DNA from: an uncultured Bacteroidales bacterium
GTDB lineage: Bacteria; Bacteroidota; Bacteroidia; Bacteroidales; F082
Assembly (NCBI GenBank): GCA_937902805.1
Contig: CALEMB010000061.1
Location: 1-12,269, forward strand
DNA: 12,269 nt
Direction: 5' to 3'
How positions within the stretch are numbered: the first letter of the stretch is position 1; every line of letters starts with the position of its first letter. Shown here piece by piece: positions 1 to 6,412 of the stretch. The notes under the pieces were generated by a model. It saw only the letters and a list, made by a program, of their open reading frames with translations. It was not told the DNA's origin and ran no database searches. Made by a program: the position numbers and the translations under genes.

Positions 1-3000
1 CCGAGCACATCTATGACTTGCAAAGTGGCTTCTCCATCGATTCCAAAGATAGTGAAGTTACCGTTGCTGTTGAGGAAGCCAAAACTGTCGCCATCAACGC
101 TACTGCCAGTGGCAAACACTAAACGGAAGCGCGAAGCGTAGTCGGTAGTCTGAGCATTAAAGGTATAGTACGGGGTCTCAAGCAGGTCCGTCTCGATGCC
201 CGTCAGATTATCAATGAGGTGCAGGTAATTGAAGGCGACATCCTGGTTGGCGAAGTCTAATGTGTAGGTACCTTTCTCCTCTGGCTTGAAGTTGACGGGG
301 ATTTCGCCCATGCCTGTTGTGAATACTGCAGCACAATCCTTGTCTTCCATTGGCATATATACTTTGCTGCTGTTCTCACGAAAACTTAACTTGCCCAGAT
401 TTCTACCTTCACCAAAGATAATAATGGCGTTGTCTAACCGCCTATTGTTGCGGCTCAAGTTCAAATTGAGCTGACCACGTTGAGCAGGTGCTTCTCTACT
501 GATGGTCAAAGACTGTCCAGATGCCGTAACCTGAACAAAGAAACCTTCCAATGGGTGAATGGCACCTGTGGCAGTTTCAAAACCATCACCAGTGGCATTC
601 ATTCTGAAGAAAGCAATTTCTGTTGACTCCGTATGGAGGTAAGCATCACACACAAACGGGTTGCCATAAAGTCTCCAACCACCAAATTCATAGCCGCTGG
701 AATAGCTTGTAGTCCTTGTCACAGGAATGTTGTTAGCTTTAATAGATCCATTGAAACTTAGTTCAACATCCGACTCATTAGCATAAAGCGAACCCCAACT
801 GTTGTAAAGATTAAAGTTATGTTCTTTATAGTTTCTCCATTCAAGACCGTCGCTTGCAGAATAGTCCCAATCATACAGGTCATAATCACTTTCTGTAGTA
901 ATAAGTCCCGCATTGACAGGAGAAATCGTGTTGGTCAAAGGATTGGCTATTAAATAGTAGCCGCCTTCGTTATCGCCGTAGCCAATGATGTTCTTTTTCA
1001 CAGTGGCTGTGGTTTCGTTATTGGTCATCAGTTGGCCCCCATCGGCAATAGTGAGCGAACCTTGCTCGACAAATTCGATTGAGTTAGCCTGTGCGGCACT
1101 GGTGGATTCTGCAATGACTGCTGGCGAAGTGATACAAACACTCTGCTCAAGGGTAGGAACGCCTTCAGGCTGCCAGTTGCCAGCATTGAACCAAGATGTG
1201 GCGCCTTCTGCACTTCCACCAACAAAAGCCTTATTATAAACTGTAATCGCCACATCATCAACGTACCAACCATGGGCATTATTGCCTTGGTACTCAAAGA
1301 CGATGAGAATGTCTTGATCTTTGTAGTCTGTCAGATTGAGTGATATTTTTTCCCATGTTTCCCCGGATGGTAATTCCTCAATGGTAGGACACCAAAGTTG
1401 CGTCCAAGTCTTTCCATAGTCGGTTGAAACCTTGACAATGCTCAAACCGTCATGATTGCCTGATGTGCCACCTGTGTAAAAGTTTACATCACGCACTATC
1501 GACCAAAAACTCAATTCGGCATAAGAGGATTCTTGTGAGATATTGACGACGGGCATATTGAGATAAATGGGGCCATACCAACCACTGTATGCACTTGCCG
1601 AACCTGTATGATTGACATTGGTGTTTCTTGACCAACTTTGAGTGAATGTATGCAGGCTTTGCCAGCAATCAGGCGGGAAGACATCGTTTTCAAAGCCTTC
1701 CATGAATGTGGTCTGTTGAGTAATATCATAAGCTTCGCAATGCGTGGTGAAAGTTTTTGAATCAGACCAATAATCATCAGTACAGTTGGGCTGCACTCGG
1801 AATTCGTATTCCGTATTGGGTGTCAAATCAGTAAGAGAACAAGAGGTCTCATCGAGATTTGAAACAGTGTTCCATTCCGAGGATCCTGTTGCTTTCCATT
1901 GTAGGTTCCATTGCGACGCATAGCCAGTCTCCGTCCATGACAATTCCGCTGTAGTAAACATTGCATAAGCAGCAAGTTCTGTAGGCAATATACATGGAAG
2001 CTTGATAACACTAAAGTTGTCAATAGCCGCAGGAGGCTGGGAGCCTTGAGAGCCGTCATTGCGCCAAGCAAAGACCACTTGATAATCGCCAGCCGTAGGA
2101 ATGTTAACAGCTCCTGAATAGTTGACCCAATCTGTACTTTGGCTGAGTTGTCCACCACCATCAAGTGCAATCCAACCAGAGGGTAGATTGTGATAAAAAT
2201 AGCCACTTGGAACAGAAGGGGCTGAAGTGCCGGCAATAAGTTCTGTATTGGCAGGCACTAAAGCGACACGGAGGTAATCGCATGGGGTCCCAGAGCTAAT
2301 CACTTCACCATTTGCCCGCCAATTGTATTCAAAATAATAAGCGCCTTTTTCCAAAGTAAAGAGTTTGGTAGCATACACCATGGTTGACGAATTTATGGTG
2401 TAGGCATTAGAAACACCTTCATTATTAGAGATGTAAAGAGCTTTTTCTCCACCATTGCTGGCGGCTGAACCCCAAGTCCATTTATTGGTTAAGTCCCCGT
2501 TCACCAATTCCCAGTTGCAACGATTACCTTCAAAATCATCCATGAAAGGATGCTCCGAATCCACTACAACAGGAGTTTGCTTTGTGGTGAAAATGATAGG
2601 TTGTGTGGTTGTTGTGACGCTACTGCATACGGCTCTCACCCGTGCTTCGTAAGTGGTCAGTCCTACCAAGCCTTCCAATAGGTATGGGTTTTCGTACGCC
2701 GTCACCATCTGCCAAGCGTTTTCTCCTTCGGCACGGTATTCTAATTCCCATGCTTCCTCCGAACCGTTAGCAGTCCAACTCAATGAAACCGATGTATCAG
2801 TTAAATTGGAATAGGAAAGTCCTGTGGGCATCGGACATCCAACCCTACTAATGACGATATTATCAATGGCCGCAGGAGGATTATTTCCCTCACTGTTATC
2901 ATTTCGCCAAATGAAAGCCATCTTGTAGTCCCCTGCACTTGGCACTTCATTGTCTTCAGAATAGATATTCCAGTCCGAACTCAAATTGAGTTGTGTACCG

Positions 3001-5096
3001 CCATCAAGCGCAATCCAACCTTCTGGAAGTTGATTGTATCCAAAACCATCTGGCTTTTCTGTGTAAGGAATCAATTCTACGTCATTGGGAATTAAGGCGA
3101 CACGGAGGTAATCGTATGGAGTGCTAGACCCTTCGCCATTTGCTCTCCAATCGTATGTGAAATTGTACACACCCTGCTCTAGAGTAAAACGCTTTACGGC
3201 ATACACAAGAGATTTGGCGTTACTTATAGTATAAGCATTAGAAACACCTCCATCATTCGAAATATATAAAGAGTGTTCACCTCCATTGTTGACAGCCGTG
3301 CCCCAAATCCAAGCATTTGTCAAGTCGCCATTCATCAGCACCCAATCACATTGTTCGCCCTCAAAACTATCCTCGAAAGGATGCTCCAAGTCTACCAACA
3401 CAGGAATTTGCTTCGTCGTAAAAGTGATATTGGCATAGTCGCTTTCACCTTCACTATAGATGGCTTTCACTTGGAAGCTATATGAAGTCAAATCCATCAA
3501 ATCATCAAGGCTAACCGAAGTGTTTGTTGTGCTTTCCAACGCAGTCCATGCTCCTCCTTCGGCCTTGTATTGATATTGATAACTCTCCACATTGTTGGCG
3601 GTAGCTGTCCACGACAAAACGGCACTACTCGAAGTGATATCATGAGCTTGAAGATTAGCGGGTTTCGGAGTATTGGCAGGAAGGTAATTGAAAGTGGTCT
3701 TAGGAAGGAAATCTTCAATCTCTCCTGTCGTAATTGACCCCAACGACGAGGAATTATTATTCCGCAAAGAACCTCCAGTTGAAGTGCTGCCAGCAAAATA
3801 GGCTCTTTTAAACGAGCCTTTGGTGGTTTCATATACACCTACCAGAAGGTTGCCGCCATTATAATGGAAGTTGGTGGTGAAATCAATCACCATTGTAGAT
3901 TGGGTGCCGTCAAGTGAGCCTTCATAAACAATGGTGGCGTCGCTCGTTCCATAAAACAAATTGCCATAATTGTCCAAAGAGAACCCTGTTGCTGGAACTT
4001 CTTTCATGAAAACTTGGAATTGGGCGTTTCCCCATGATTCTGCTGCAGGTTGCGACAAATAGAAAGTCATTTGATTGATGGTGCCATCGGTCATTACAAC
4101 AAGACCTTCAGTTGTGGCGGGAATGATGAACTCGGATTTCTGGTAATCATCGACATAGTAACCATAGACAGGTACATATTCATTTGTGGCAGTGCCTTCA
4201 TTCAGAGTAAGCGGAATCGTGTTAGAAGGTCTGAAGTTGATGGCATTGCTCCAATGGCTTTCTTCGTCTCCACAGTCGGCTTTCACTCGGGCATAATACC
4301 TGGTTTCAGGAATGAGGCCTGTGAGGTCTTTGGAGGGATTGTTACTTACCTCGTATTCCTGAAGACCTTCGGTGAAAGTGGCATTGGTGGCAATTTGCAG
4401 CATCCAATCAGTGGCTTCACCTGTTTCTGTCCAGCTCATCGTGGCGTTTGTGACATCTATCTCATCGATTGTGACACCTAAATCTATAGGCCTAGGACAA
4501 GACGGTGTATAAATGAAAGTGGTCTTGGGAATGAAATTCCTTTGGGTAGGACTGATAGTACCACTTGCGCTACTATTATAACCACTAATGGAAGCTCCCG
4601 TTTTACTCTGACCATAGAAATTGATTTCTTTATATCCACTATCCGTAATATTGTCACAACCGAAAAGGAGGTTGCCGCCTTGATATATATACGGAGTGCT
4701 GAATGTGATGGTGATTTCTCCGCCATTGCTGGTGGCGACAAACTCATTTGTTCCACTGTACACTGTTGTGGCATCGCTTCGGTCAACAAACGAAGAAATG
4801 CTTGTTCCTTCAACTTCTGTCAAATAAATGTCGAAAGATGAAACCGCGGTGTACGGAATGTTTTTAGAAGTAGTGTAAAACTTGATGGCTGTGATTTCGG
4901 CTCCAACCATATCCACAAGTTCTGTTGCGGGGTAAACCGTCTGTGCTCGTGTGTAGTCATCGAAAAAGTACACATACATGGGAGCTTCGCTGCTTGTTGC
5001 CGTTCCCTCAAATACGGTCAATTCGTCTTGACCGAACATCGCCGATGGCGCAAGCATCGCCATCAGCAGGCATAAGAATAAATGTTTCTTGTTCAT
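1..5096 (-). CDS. Giant secreted T9SS protein with FN3 and choice-of-anchor-J domains (3' end outside window)
   Basis: The frame is open from ATG at 5096 to the window edge (1,698 full codons). Residues 1-22 form a signal peptide (MNKKH, then a Leu/Met-rich core). Residues about 27-199 and 298-474 are two related beta-sandwich units of a kind common in Por-secreted Bacteroidetes proteins (GTAT start, GGNLL near the end). FN3 domains lie at about 200-291, 477-562, 754-840 and 1035-1118. Choice-of-anchor-J/MAM-like domains lie at about 564-753, 841-1034 and 1120-1288 (PPAAIDN or GWYVDDV ends). Residues 1290-1640 are beta-rich, with WFNAGNWQPEGVPT and NPFVCDAYLH motifs. The last visible residues, LQVIDVLG, match the start of a type A T9SS sorting domain, so perhaps 40-50 residues are missing. 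By family knowledge the protein would cross the outer membrane through T9SS and be surface-anchored or released. I see no catalytic domain, so adhesion or scaffolding is inference. The signal peptide has no lipobox. No clear promoter precedes it. Confidence 0.93.
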   Translation of the reverse strand, partial: MNKKHLFLCLLMAMLAPSAMFGQDELTVFEGTATSSEAPMYVYFFDDYTRAQTVYPATELVDMVGAEITAIKFYTTSKNIPYTAVSSFDIYLTEVEGTSISSFVDRSDATTVYSGTNEFVATSNGGEITITFSTPYIYQGGNLLFGCDNITDSGYKEINFYGQSKTGASISGYNSSASGTISPTQRNFIPKTTFIYTPSCPRPIDLGVTIDEIDVTNATMSWTETGEATDWMLQIATNATFTEGLQEYEVSNNPSKDLTGLIPETRYYARVKADCGDEESHWSNAINFRPSNTIPLTLNEGTATNEYVPVYGYYVDDYQKSEFIIPATTEGLVVMTDGTINQMTFYLSQPAAESWGNAQFQVFMKEVPATGFSLDNYGNLFYGTSDATIVYEGSLDGTQSTMVIDFTTNFHYNGGNLLVGVYETTKGSFKRAYFAGSTSTGGSLRNNNSSSLGSITTGEIEDFLPKTTFNYLPANTPKPANLQAHDITSSSAVLSWTATANNVESYQYQYKAEGGAWTALESTTNTSVSLDDLMDLTSYSFQVKAIYSEGESDYANITFTTKQIPVLVDLEHPFEDSFEGEQCDWVLMNGDLTNAWIWGTAVNNGGEHSLYISNDGGVSNAYTISNAKSLVYAVKRFTLEQGVYNFTYDWRANGEGSSTPYDYLRVALIPNDVELIPYTEKPDGFGYNQLPEGWIALDGGTQLNLSSDWNIYSEDNEVPSAGDYKMAFIWRNDNSEGNNPPAAIDNIVISRVGCPMPTGLSYSNLTDTSVSLSWTANGSEEAWELEYRAEGENAWQMVTAYENPYLLEGLVGLTTYEARVRAVCSSVTTTTQPIIFTTKQTPVVVDSEHPFMDDFEGNRCNWELVNGDLTNKWTWGSAASNGGEKALYISNNEGVSNAYTINSSTMVYATKLFTLEKGAYYFEYNWRANGEVISSGTPCDYLRVALVPANTELIAGTSAPSVPSGYFYHNLPSGWIALDGGGQLSQSTDWVNYSGAVNIPTAGDYQVVFAWRNDGSQGSQPPAAIDNFSVIKLPCILPTELAAYAMFTTAELSWTETGYASQWNLQWKATGSSEWNTVSNLDETSCSLTDLTPNTEYEFRVQPNCTDDYWSDSKTFTTHCEAYDITQQTTFMEGFENDVFPPDCWQSLHTFTQSWSRNTNVNHTGSASAYSGWYGPIYLNMPVVNISQESSYAELSFWSIVRDVNFYTGGTSGNHDGLSIVKVSTDYGKTWTQLWCPTIEELPSGETWEKISLNLTDYKDQDILIVFEYQGNNAHGWYVDDVAITVYNKAFVGGSAEGATSWFNAGNWQPEGVPTLEQSVCITSPAVIAESTSAAQANSIEFVEQGSLTIADGGQLMTNNETTATVKKNIIGYGDNEGGYYLIANPLTNTISPVNAGLITTESDYDLYDWDYSASDGLEWRNYKEHNFNLYNSWGSLYANESDVELSFNGSIKANNIPVTRTTSYSSGYEFGGWRLYGNPFVCDAYLHTESTEIAFFRMNATGDGFETATGAIHPLEGFFVQVTASGQSLTISREAPAQRGQLNLNLSRNNRRLDNAIIIFGEGRNLGKLSFRENSSKVYMPMEDKDCAAVFTTGMGEIPVNFKPEEKGTYTLDFANQDVAFNYLHLIDNLTGIETDLLETPYYTFNAQTTDYASRFRLVFATGSSVDGDSFGFLNSNGNFTIFGIDGEATLQVIDVL
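1995..3407 (-). repeat. Tandem duplication of an anchor-J domain with its FN3 partner
   Basis: Residues 564-753 and 841-1034 of the large secreted protein are two copies of one domain. Both have HPF-x-D-FEG, CxW, NGDLTN, NNGGE or SNGGE, ALYIS or SLYIS, a DYLRVAL core, GWIALDGG and PPAAIDN. Similarity is also visible in the DNA. For example GCGACACGGAGGTAATCG occurs at 3097 and 2263, and GGATGCTCC near 3379 and 2548. The period is therefore 831-834 bp (277-278 codons) and includes the intervening FN3 domain. The FN3 copies have diverged more than the anchor-J copies. Confidence 0.85.
3675..5018 (-). repeat. Duplicated N-terminal beta-sandwich module
   Basis: Residues about 27-199 and 298-474 of the large secreted protein align along their length: GTAT, then Y-x-DDY, IPAT or YPAT, a T-x-FYL or K-FYT strand, SDAT-x-VY-x-G, GGNLL, and a closing PKTTF-x-Y. 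The period is about 274 residues and includes the FN3 domain between the copies. Similarity is mainly at the protein level, so this duplication looks older than the downstream anchor-J duplication. The module resembles an unnamed unit repeated in many Por-secreted proteins. Confidence 0.75.
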
Positions 5097-5190
5097 AATG
5101 TTTGTTTTAATGATTATTATTGTGTTTTCTACTTTTTTATTCTCTTCCCGAATGGACAATAAAAAACATGGACTCATACTTTTTAGGTTG

Positions 5191-5306
5191 GTCACTGAGG
5201 CCTTCGACTGCCGATACCACAACTATAAAGTAAAGCCCATGTGAAAACACATGAGCATTGGCTTTACAAACTTGCGGTATCATGAAAGTGTCGAAGTTTC
5301 AGTGAC
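5191..5306 (-). other. 116-nt imperfect hairpin, possible structured RNA or folding single-strand site
   Basis: Nested inverted arms pair as follows: 5191-5198 with 5299-5306 (8 bp), 5202-5208 with 5290-5296 (7 bp), 5213-5222 with 5272-5281 (10 positions, one non-Watson-Crick), 5230-5237 with 5260-5267 (8 bp), and 5238-5243 with 5248-5253 (6 bp, 4-nt loop). At 5219/5275 the bases are A and C on the plus strand but give a G-U wobble on the minus strand. A possible extension of the inner stem shows the same bias. The folded molecule is therefore more likely minus-strand RNA or minus-strand DNA. It lies 95 nt upstream of the large secreted protein's start and has no T-tract, so a simple terminator is unlikely. 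Confidence 0.7.
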
Positions 5307-5315
5307 ACAAGCTAA

Positions 5316-5386
5316 AAGCTAACGCTATTTTTTCAAATATGTCTGGAGAGAGGGATTAGTTCATTCGATGAGTTTTGGTTAGACTT
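5316..5386 (-). repeat. 71-bp attC-like palindromic repeat, copy A
   Basis: This differs from copy B (5891-5961) at about 7 of 71 positions, with no indels. On the minus strand it starts with GTCTAAC (a full match to the RYYYAAC inverse core) and ends with GTTAGCT (GTTRRRY with one mismatch). Inside lies a second pairing box, TCGAAT against ATTTGA, which includes a G-U wobble on the minus strand only. The outer and inner boxes are separated by 7 unpaired nt on both sides, and the apical part is about 24 nt. The minus-strand nucleotidyltransferase gene stops 19 nt upstream, the usual position of attC after a cassette gene. Calling it attC is inference. Confidence 0.6.
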
Positions 5387-5405
5387 CGGGGTAATTATCC
5401 ATTTT

Positions 5406-5777
5406 TTATACGGCAATGCCTGTCATTATCACATCGTCAAAAAGAATGCTGTCCTCATGGTCTTCCATTAAGACGGGTTCAATAAGACTTGTCAAAGCAT
5501 GCCCTTCACGAACAAGACCAACCGACTGTTGCAGCCATTCCTCATCATTCACCTTGGGGACGATAACCGCAACATCAATGTCACTCCACGGATTGGCTGA
5601 GCCTTTCGCGTAAGAGCCGTACAAGATAACCTTTAATTTGCCATCGAAACGCGGAGCAATCAGTTCCTTGTAGCGTCTAACGAGCTGGAGGACTTCGTCA
5701 AGGCTGAGTATTCTTGGAGTATCCATGTCTCGATCTACAATTTCGAGCCATTTCTGCATCCTGCTTTCACTTGCCAT
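5406..5777 (-). CDS. MNT-family nucleotidyltransferase domain protein, 123 aa
   Basis: This is a small stand-alone nucleotidyltransferase of the pol-beta/MNT superfamily. Residues 54-68 carry the signature G-S-Y-A-K-G with SDIDVAVIV, giving the GS turn and the metal-binding Asp66 and Asp68. Glu100 in IEPVLM is a plausible third acidic ligand. Residues 25-45 look helical. Known MNT proteins transfer NMP or AMP groups, and many are antitoxins of MNT-HEPN pairs that modify the HEPN RNase. No HEPN partner is encoded beside this one, so it is an orphan antitoxin, a cassette gene or an unrelated transferase. The ATG at 5777 is supported by a TATTTTTG box about 26 bp upstream; Met7 is an alternative start. 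The gene sits alone between two 71-bp direct repeats and ends 19 nt before copy A, which suggests it moved as a unit. Confidence 0.85.
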   Translation of the reverse strand: MASESRMQKWLEIVDRDMDTPRILSLDEVLQLVRRYKELIAPRFDGKLKVILYGSYAKGSANPWSDIDVAVIVPKVNDEEWLQQSVGLVREGHALTSLIEPVLMEDHEDSILFDDVIMTGIAV

Positions 5778-5802
5778 TTTATTCTTGTTTAAATTTACGT
5801 TG

Positions 5803-5810
5803 CAAAAATA
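5803..5810 (-). promoter_or_regulatory. -7 promoter element of the nucleotidyltransferase gene
   Basis: The minus strand reads TATTTTTG here, a full match to the Bacteroidetes TAnnTTTG -7 element, about 26 bp upstream of the ATG at 5777. No good TTTG is found 19-21 bp upstream (TTCG is the nearest), so only half the promoter is convincing. A short inverted repeat (TACAAT/ATTGTA, 5840-5859) lies just upstream and could be an operator. Confidence 0.5.
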
Positions 5811-5839
5811 ATATAAAAATCGTTTCCGATGCGAAAAAG

Positions 5840-5859
5840 TACAATTTTCAAATATTGTA
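5840..5859. promoter_or_regulatory. Inverted repeat upstream of the nucleotidyltransferase promoter
   Basis: TACAAT at 5840-5845 and ATTGTA at 5854-5859 form a 6-bp inverted repeat with an 8-nt AT-rich spacer. It is placed about 30 bp upstream of the -7 element at 5803-5810, where a regulator could act. A chance palindrome in AT-rich DNA is equally possible. Confidence 0.25.
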
Positions 5860-5890
5860 AGTATTCAAGTTCCCTCCGACACCTGCTTTT

Positions 5891-5961
5891 AAGCTAACGC
5901 TATTTCTTCAAATATGTCTATAGAGAGGGATTAGTTCATTTGATGTATTTTAGTTAGACTT
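5891..5961 (-). repeat. 71-bp attC-like palindromic repeat, copy B
   Basis: This is the same length as copy A and lies 575 bp from it. On the minus strand the order is GTCTAAC, a 7-nt spacer, CATCAAAT, about 24 nt, ATTTGAAG, a 7-nt spacer, GTTAGCT. Both box pairs and both 7-nt spacers are symmetric, as in the R-box, unpaired spacer and L-box layout of integron attC sites. Copies A and B would delimit a 575-bp cassette (about 5323-5897) holding one gene. On its right side, similarity to the region around 6289-6324 continues past the core, which a pure attC would not predict. Confidence 0.6.
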
Positions 5962-5988
5962 TTGTTTCGATTTATGGGGGCAAAGGTA
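5953..5988 (-). repeat. Promoter-leader repeat, copy 1 (partner at 6289-6324)
   Basis: Read on the minus strand this is a TACCTTTG -7 element (5981-5988) followed by a leader beginning GCCCCCATAAA and ending in TCTAAC. Positions 6289-6324 have the same arrangement over 36 bp (TAATTTTG, GCCCCCGATAAA, TTCTAAC). A shrunken version with a lost -7 element may follow copy A at 5378-5395. No TTTG lies 19-21 bp upstream of this -7 element, so promoter strength is uncertain. Transcription would enter copy B and then the nucleotidyltransferase region. Confidence 0.5.
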
Positions 5989-5990
5989 AT

Positions 5991-6038
5991 GATTTTTGCA
6001 ACTTAATAATGATTTTTGAAGAAAAGTAGTTATTTTTG
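5991..6038 (+). repeat. Three ATTTTTG boxes at exact 20-bp spacing
   Basis: GATTTTTG occurs at 5991 and 6011, and TATTTTTG at 6031, so three near-identical octamers are spaced by 20 bp, close to two helical turns. The third matches TAnnTTTG on the plus strand, but no TTTG falls at the expected -33 distance. This could be a protein-binding array or a decayed promoter duplication. Confidence 0.4.
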
Positions 6039-6056
6039 CAGCGAAAAATGAGAGAT

Positions 6057-6256
6057 TTATTCTTGACACCGATACTTGTTAAGCAATTCACCAATATGCG
6101 ACCACGTTAAATTTCAGACACTGTCTGACAATTGGGATAAAGAAGATAGAACTTTCTCATATTCACAAGGTTATGACGACTAAAACCACGTCCAAACCGC
6201 GATGTGAGTTGATGCGACAATTCCGTCAATGTGGAAGTACCATAATTTCTTGGACG
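6057..6256 (-). pseudogene. Remnant of a DUF1016/YhcG-type PDDEXK nuclease gene (N-terminal domain)
   Basis: The minus strand, read from 6256, encodes RPRNYGTSTLTELSHQLT followed by FGRGFSRHNLVNMRKFY and YPNCQTVSE. This matches the DUF1016 N-terminal domain pattern: YG, LS-x-x-LT, FGRGFS-x-x-NL-x-x-MR. A stop then follows in that frame. The expected continuation, TWSHIGELL (compare LSWSHY in the family), resumes in another frame near 6113 and ends at TAA 6057-6059. Restoring one base near 6113 joins both parts as SEN-LTWSH. The fragment has no start codon in frame (TAA at 6257-6259) and lacks the rest of the N-terminus and the whole C-terminal nuclease domain. DUF1016 proteins occur with restriction-modification and other defence loci, so this may be a decayed defence gene. 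Confidence 0.75.
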
Positions 6257-6288
6257 TTATGCCCTTAGGGTCATTCGCTGCTTGTTTG

Positions 6289-6324
6289 GTTAGAATTTTC
6301 GTTTGTTTATCGGGGGCAAAATTA
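6289..6324 (-). repeat. Promoter-leader repeat, copy 2
   Basis: This is the partner of 5953-5988, in the same orientation and of the same 36-bp length. On the minus strand the TAATTTTG box at 6317-6324 is followed by GCCCCCGATAAAC and ends in TTCTAAC. Similarity fades immediately to the left, where the nuclease-gene remnant begins. No convincing attC-like inner box is present at this copy. Confidence 0.5.
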
Positions 6325-6348
6325 AGAAGGTTTTCGAAATTGCGCAAA
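6317..6348 (-). promoter_or_regulatory. Complete Bacteroidetes promoter reading into the nuclease remnant
   Basis: On the minus strand TTTG (6345-6348), a 20-bp spacer and TAATTTTG (6317-6324) match the Bacteroidetes -33/-7 consensus fully. The predicted start is near 6310. The first sequence transcribed is the shared leader and then the DUF1016 remnant, so this probably served the ancestral gene or now drives a non-coding transcript. A 62-codon ORF (6180-6368) covers it in another frame but spans the promoter itself and is unlikely to be a gene. Confidence 0.6.
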
Positions 6349-6412
6349 TAAAAAAAGTTCGTTGACACCTGTGTTTTGAATCAAGACACGAAAAACAACT
6401 GCACCCCCATTT

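Noticed and set aside
4050..4481. 143-codon plus-strand ORF
   Set aside because: It is antisense to FN3 and beta-sandwich modules of the large secreted protein, whose frame has clear domains; it shows no family features.
5030..5096. Lipoprotein signal peptide on the large secreted protein
   Set aside because: The only Cys in the signal region (residue 9) is within the hydrophobic core and not preceded by a lipobox; the type IX sorting start at the C-terminus fits a signal peptidase I substrate.
5191..5306. Ordinary intrinsic terminator for the nucleotidyltransferase gene
   Set aside because: There is no T-tract after the stem on either strand, and the 116-nt multi-stem fold is far larger than a normal terminator.
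6188..6259. ACGTCCAA/TTGGACGT inverted repeat as a third attC-like site
   Set aside because: Both arms lie in the nuclease remnant's coding frame, the spacing to the outer CTAAC boxes is asymmetric, and there is no similarity to the inner boxes of copies A and B.
6180..6368. 62-codon minus-strand ORF over the nuclease remnant
   Set aside because: Its start lies upstream of the promoter at 6317-6348, and the other frame carries the DUF1016 motifs, so this reading is a shadow.
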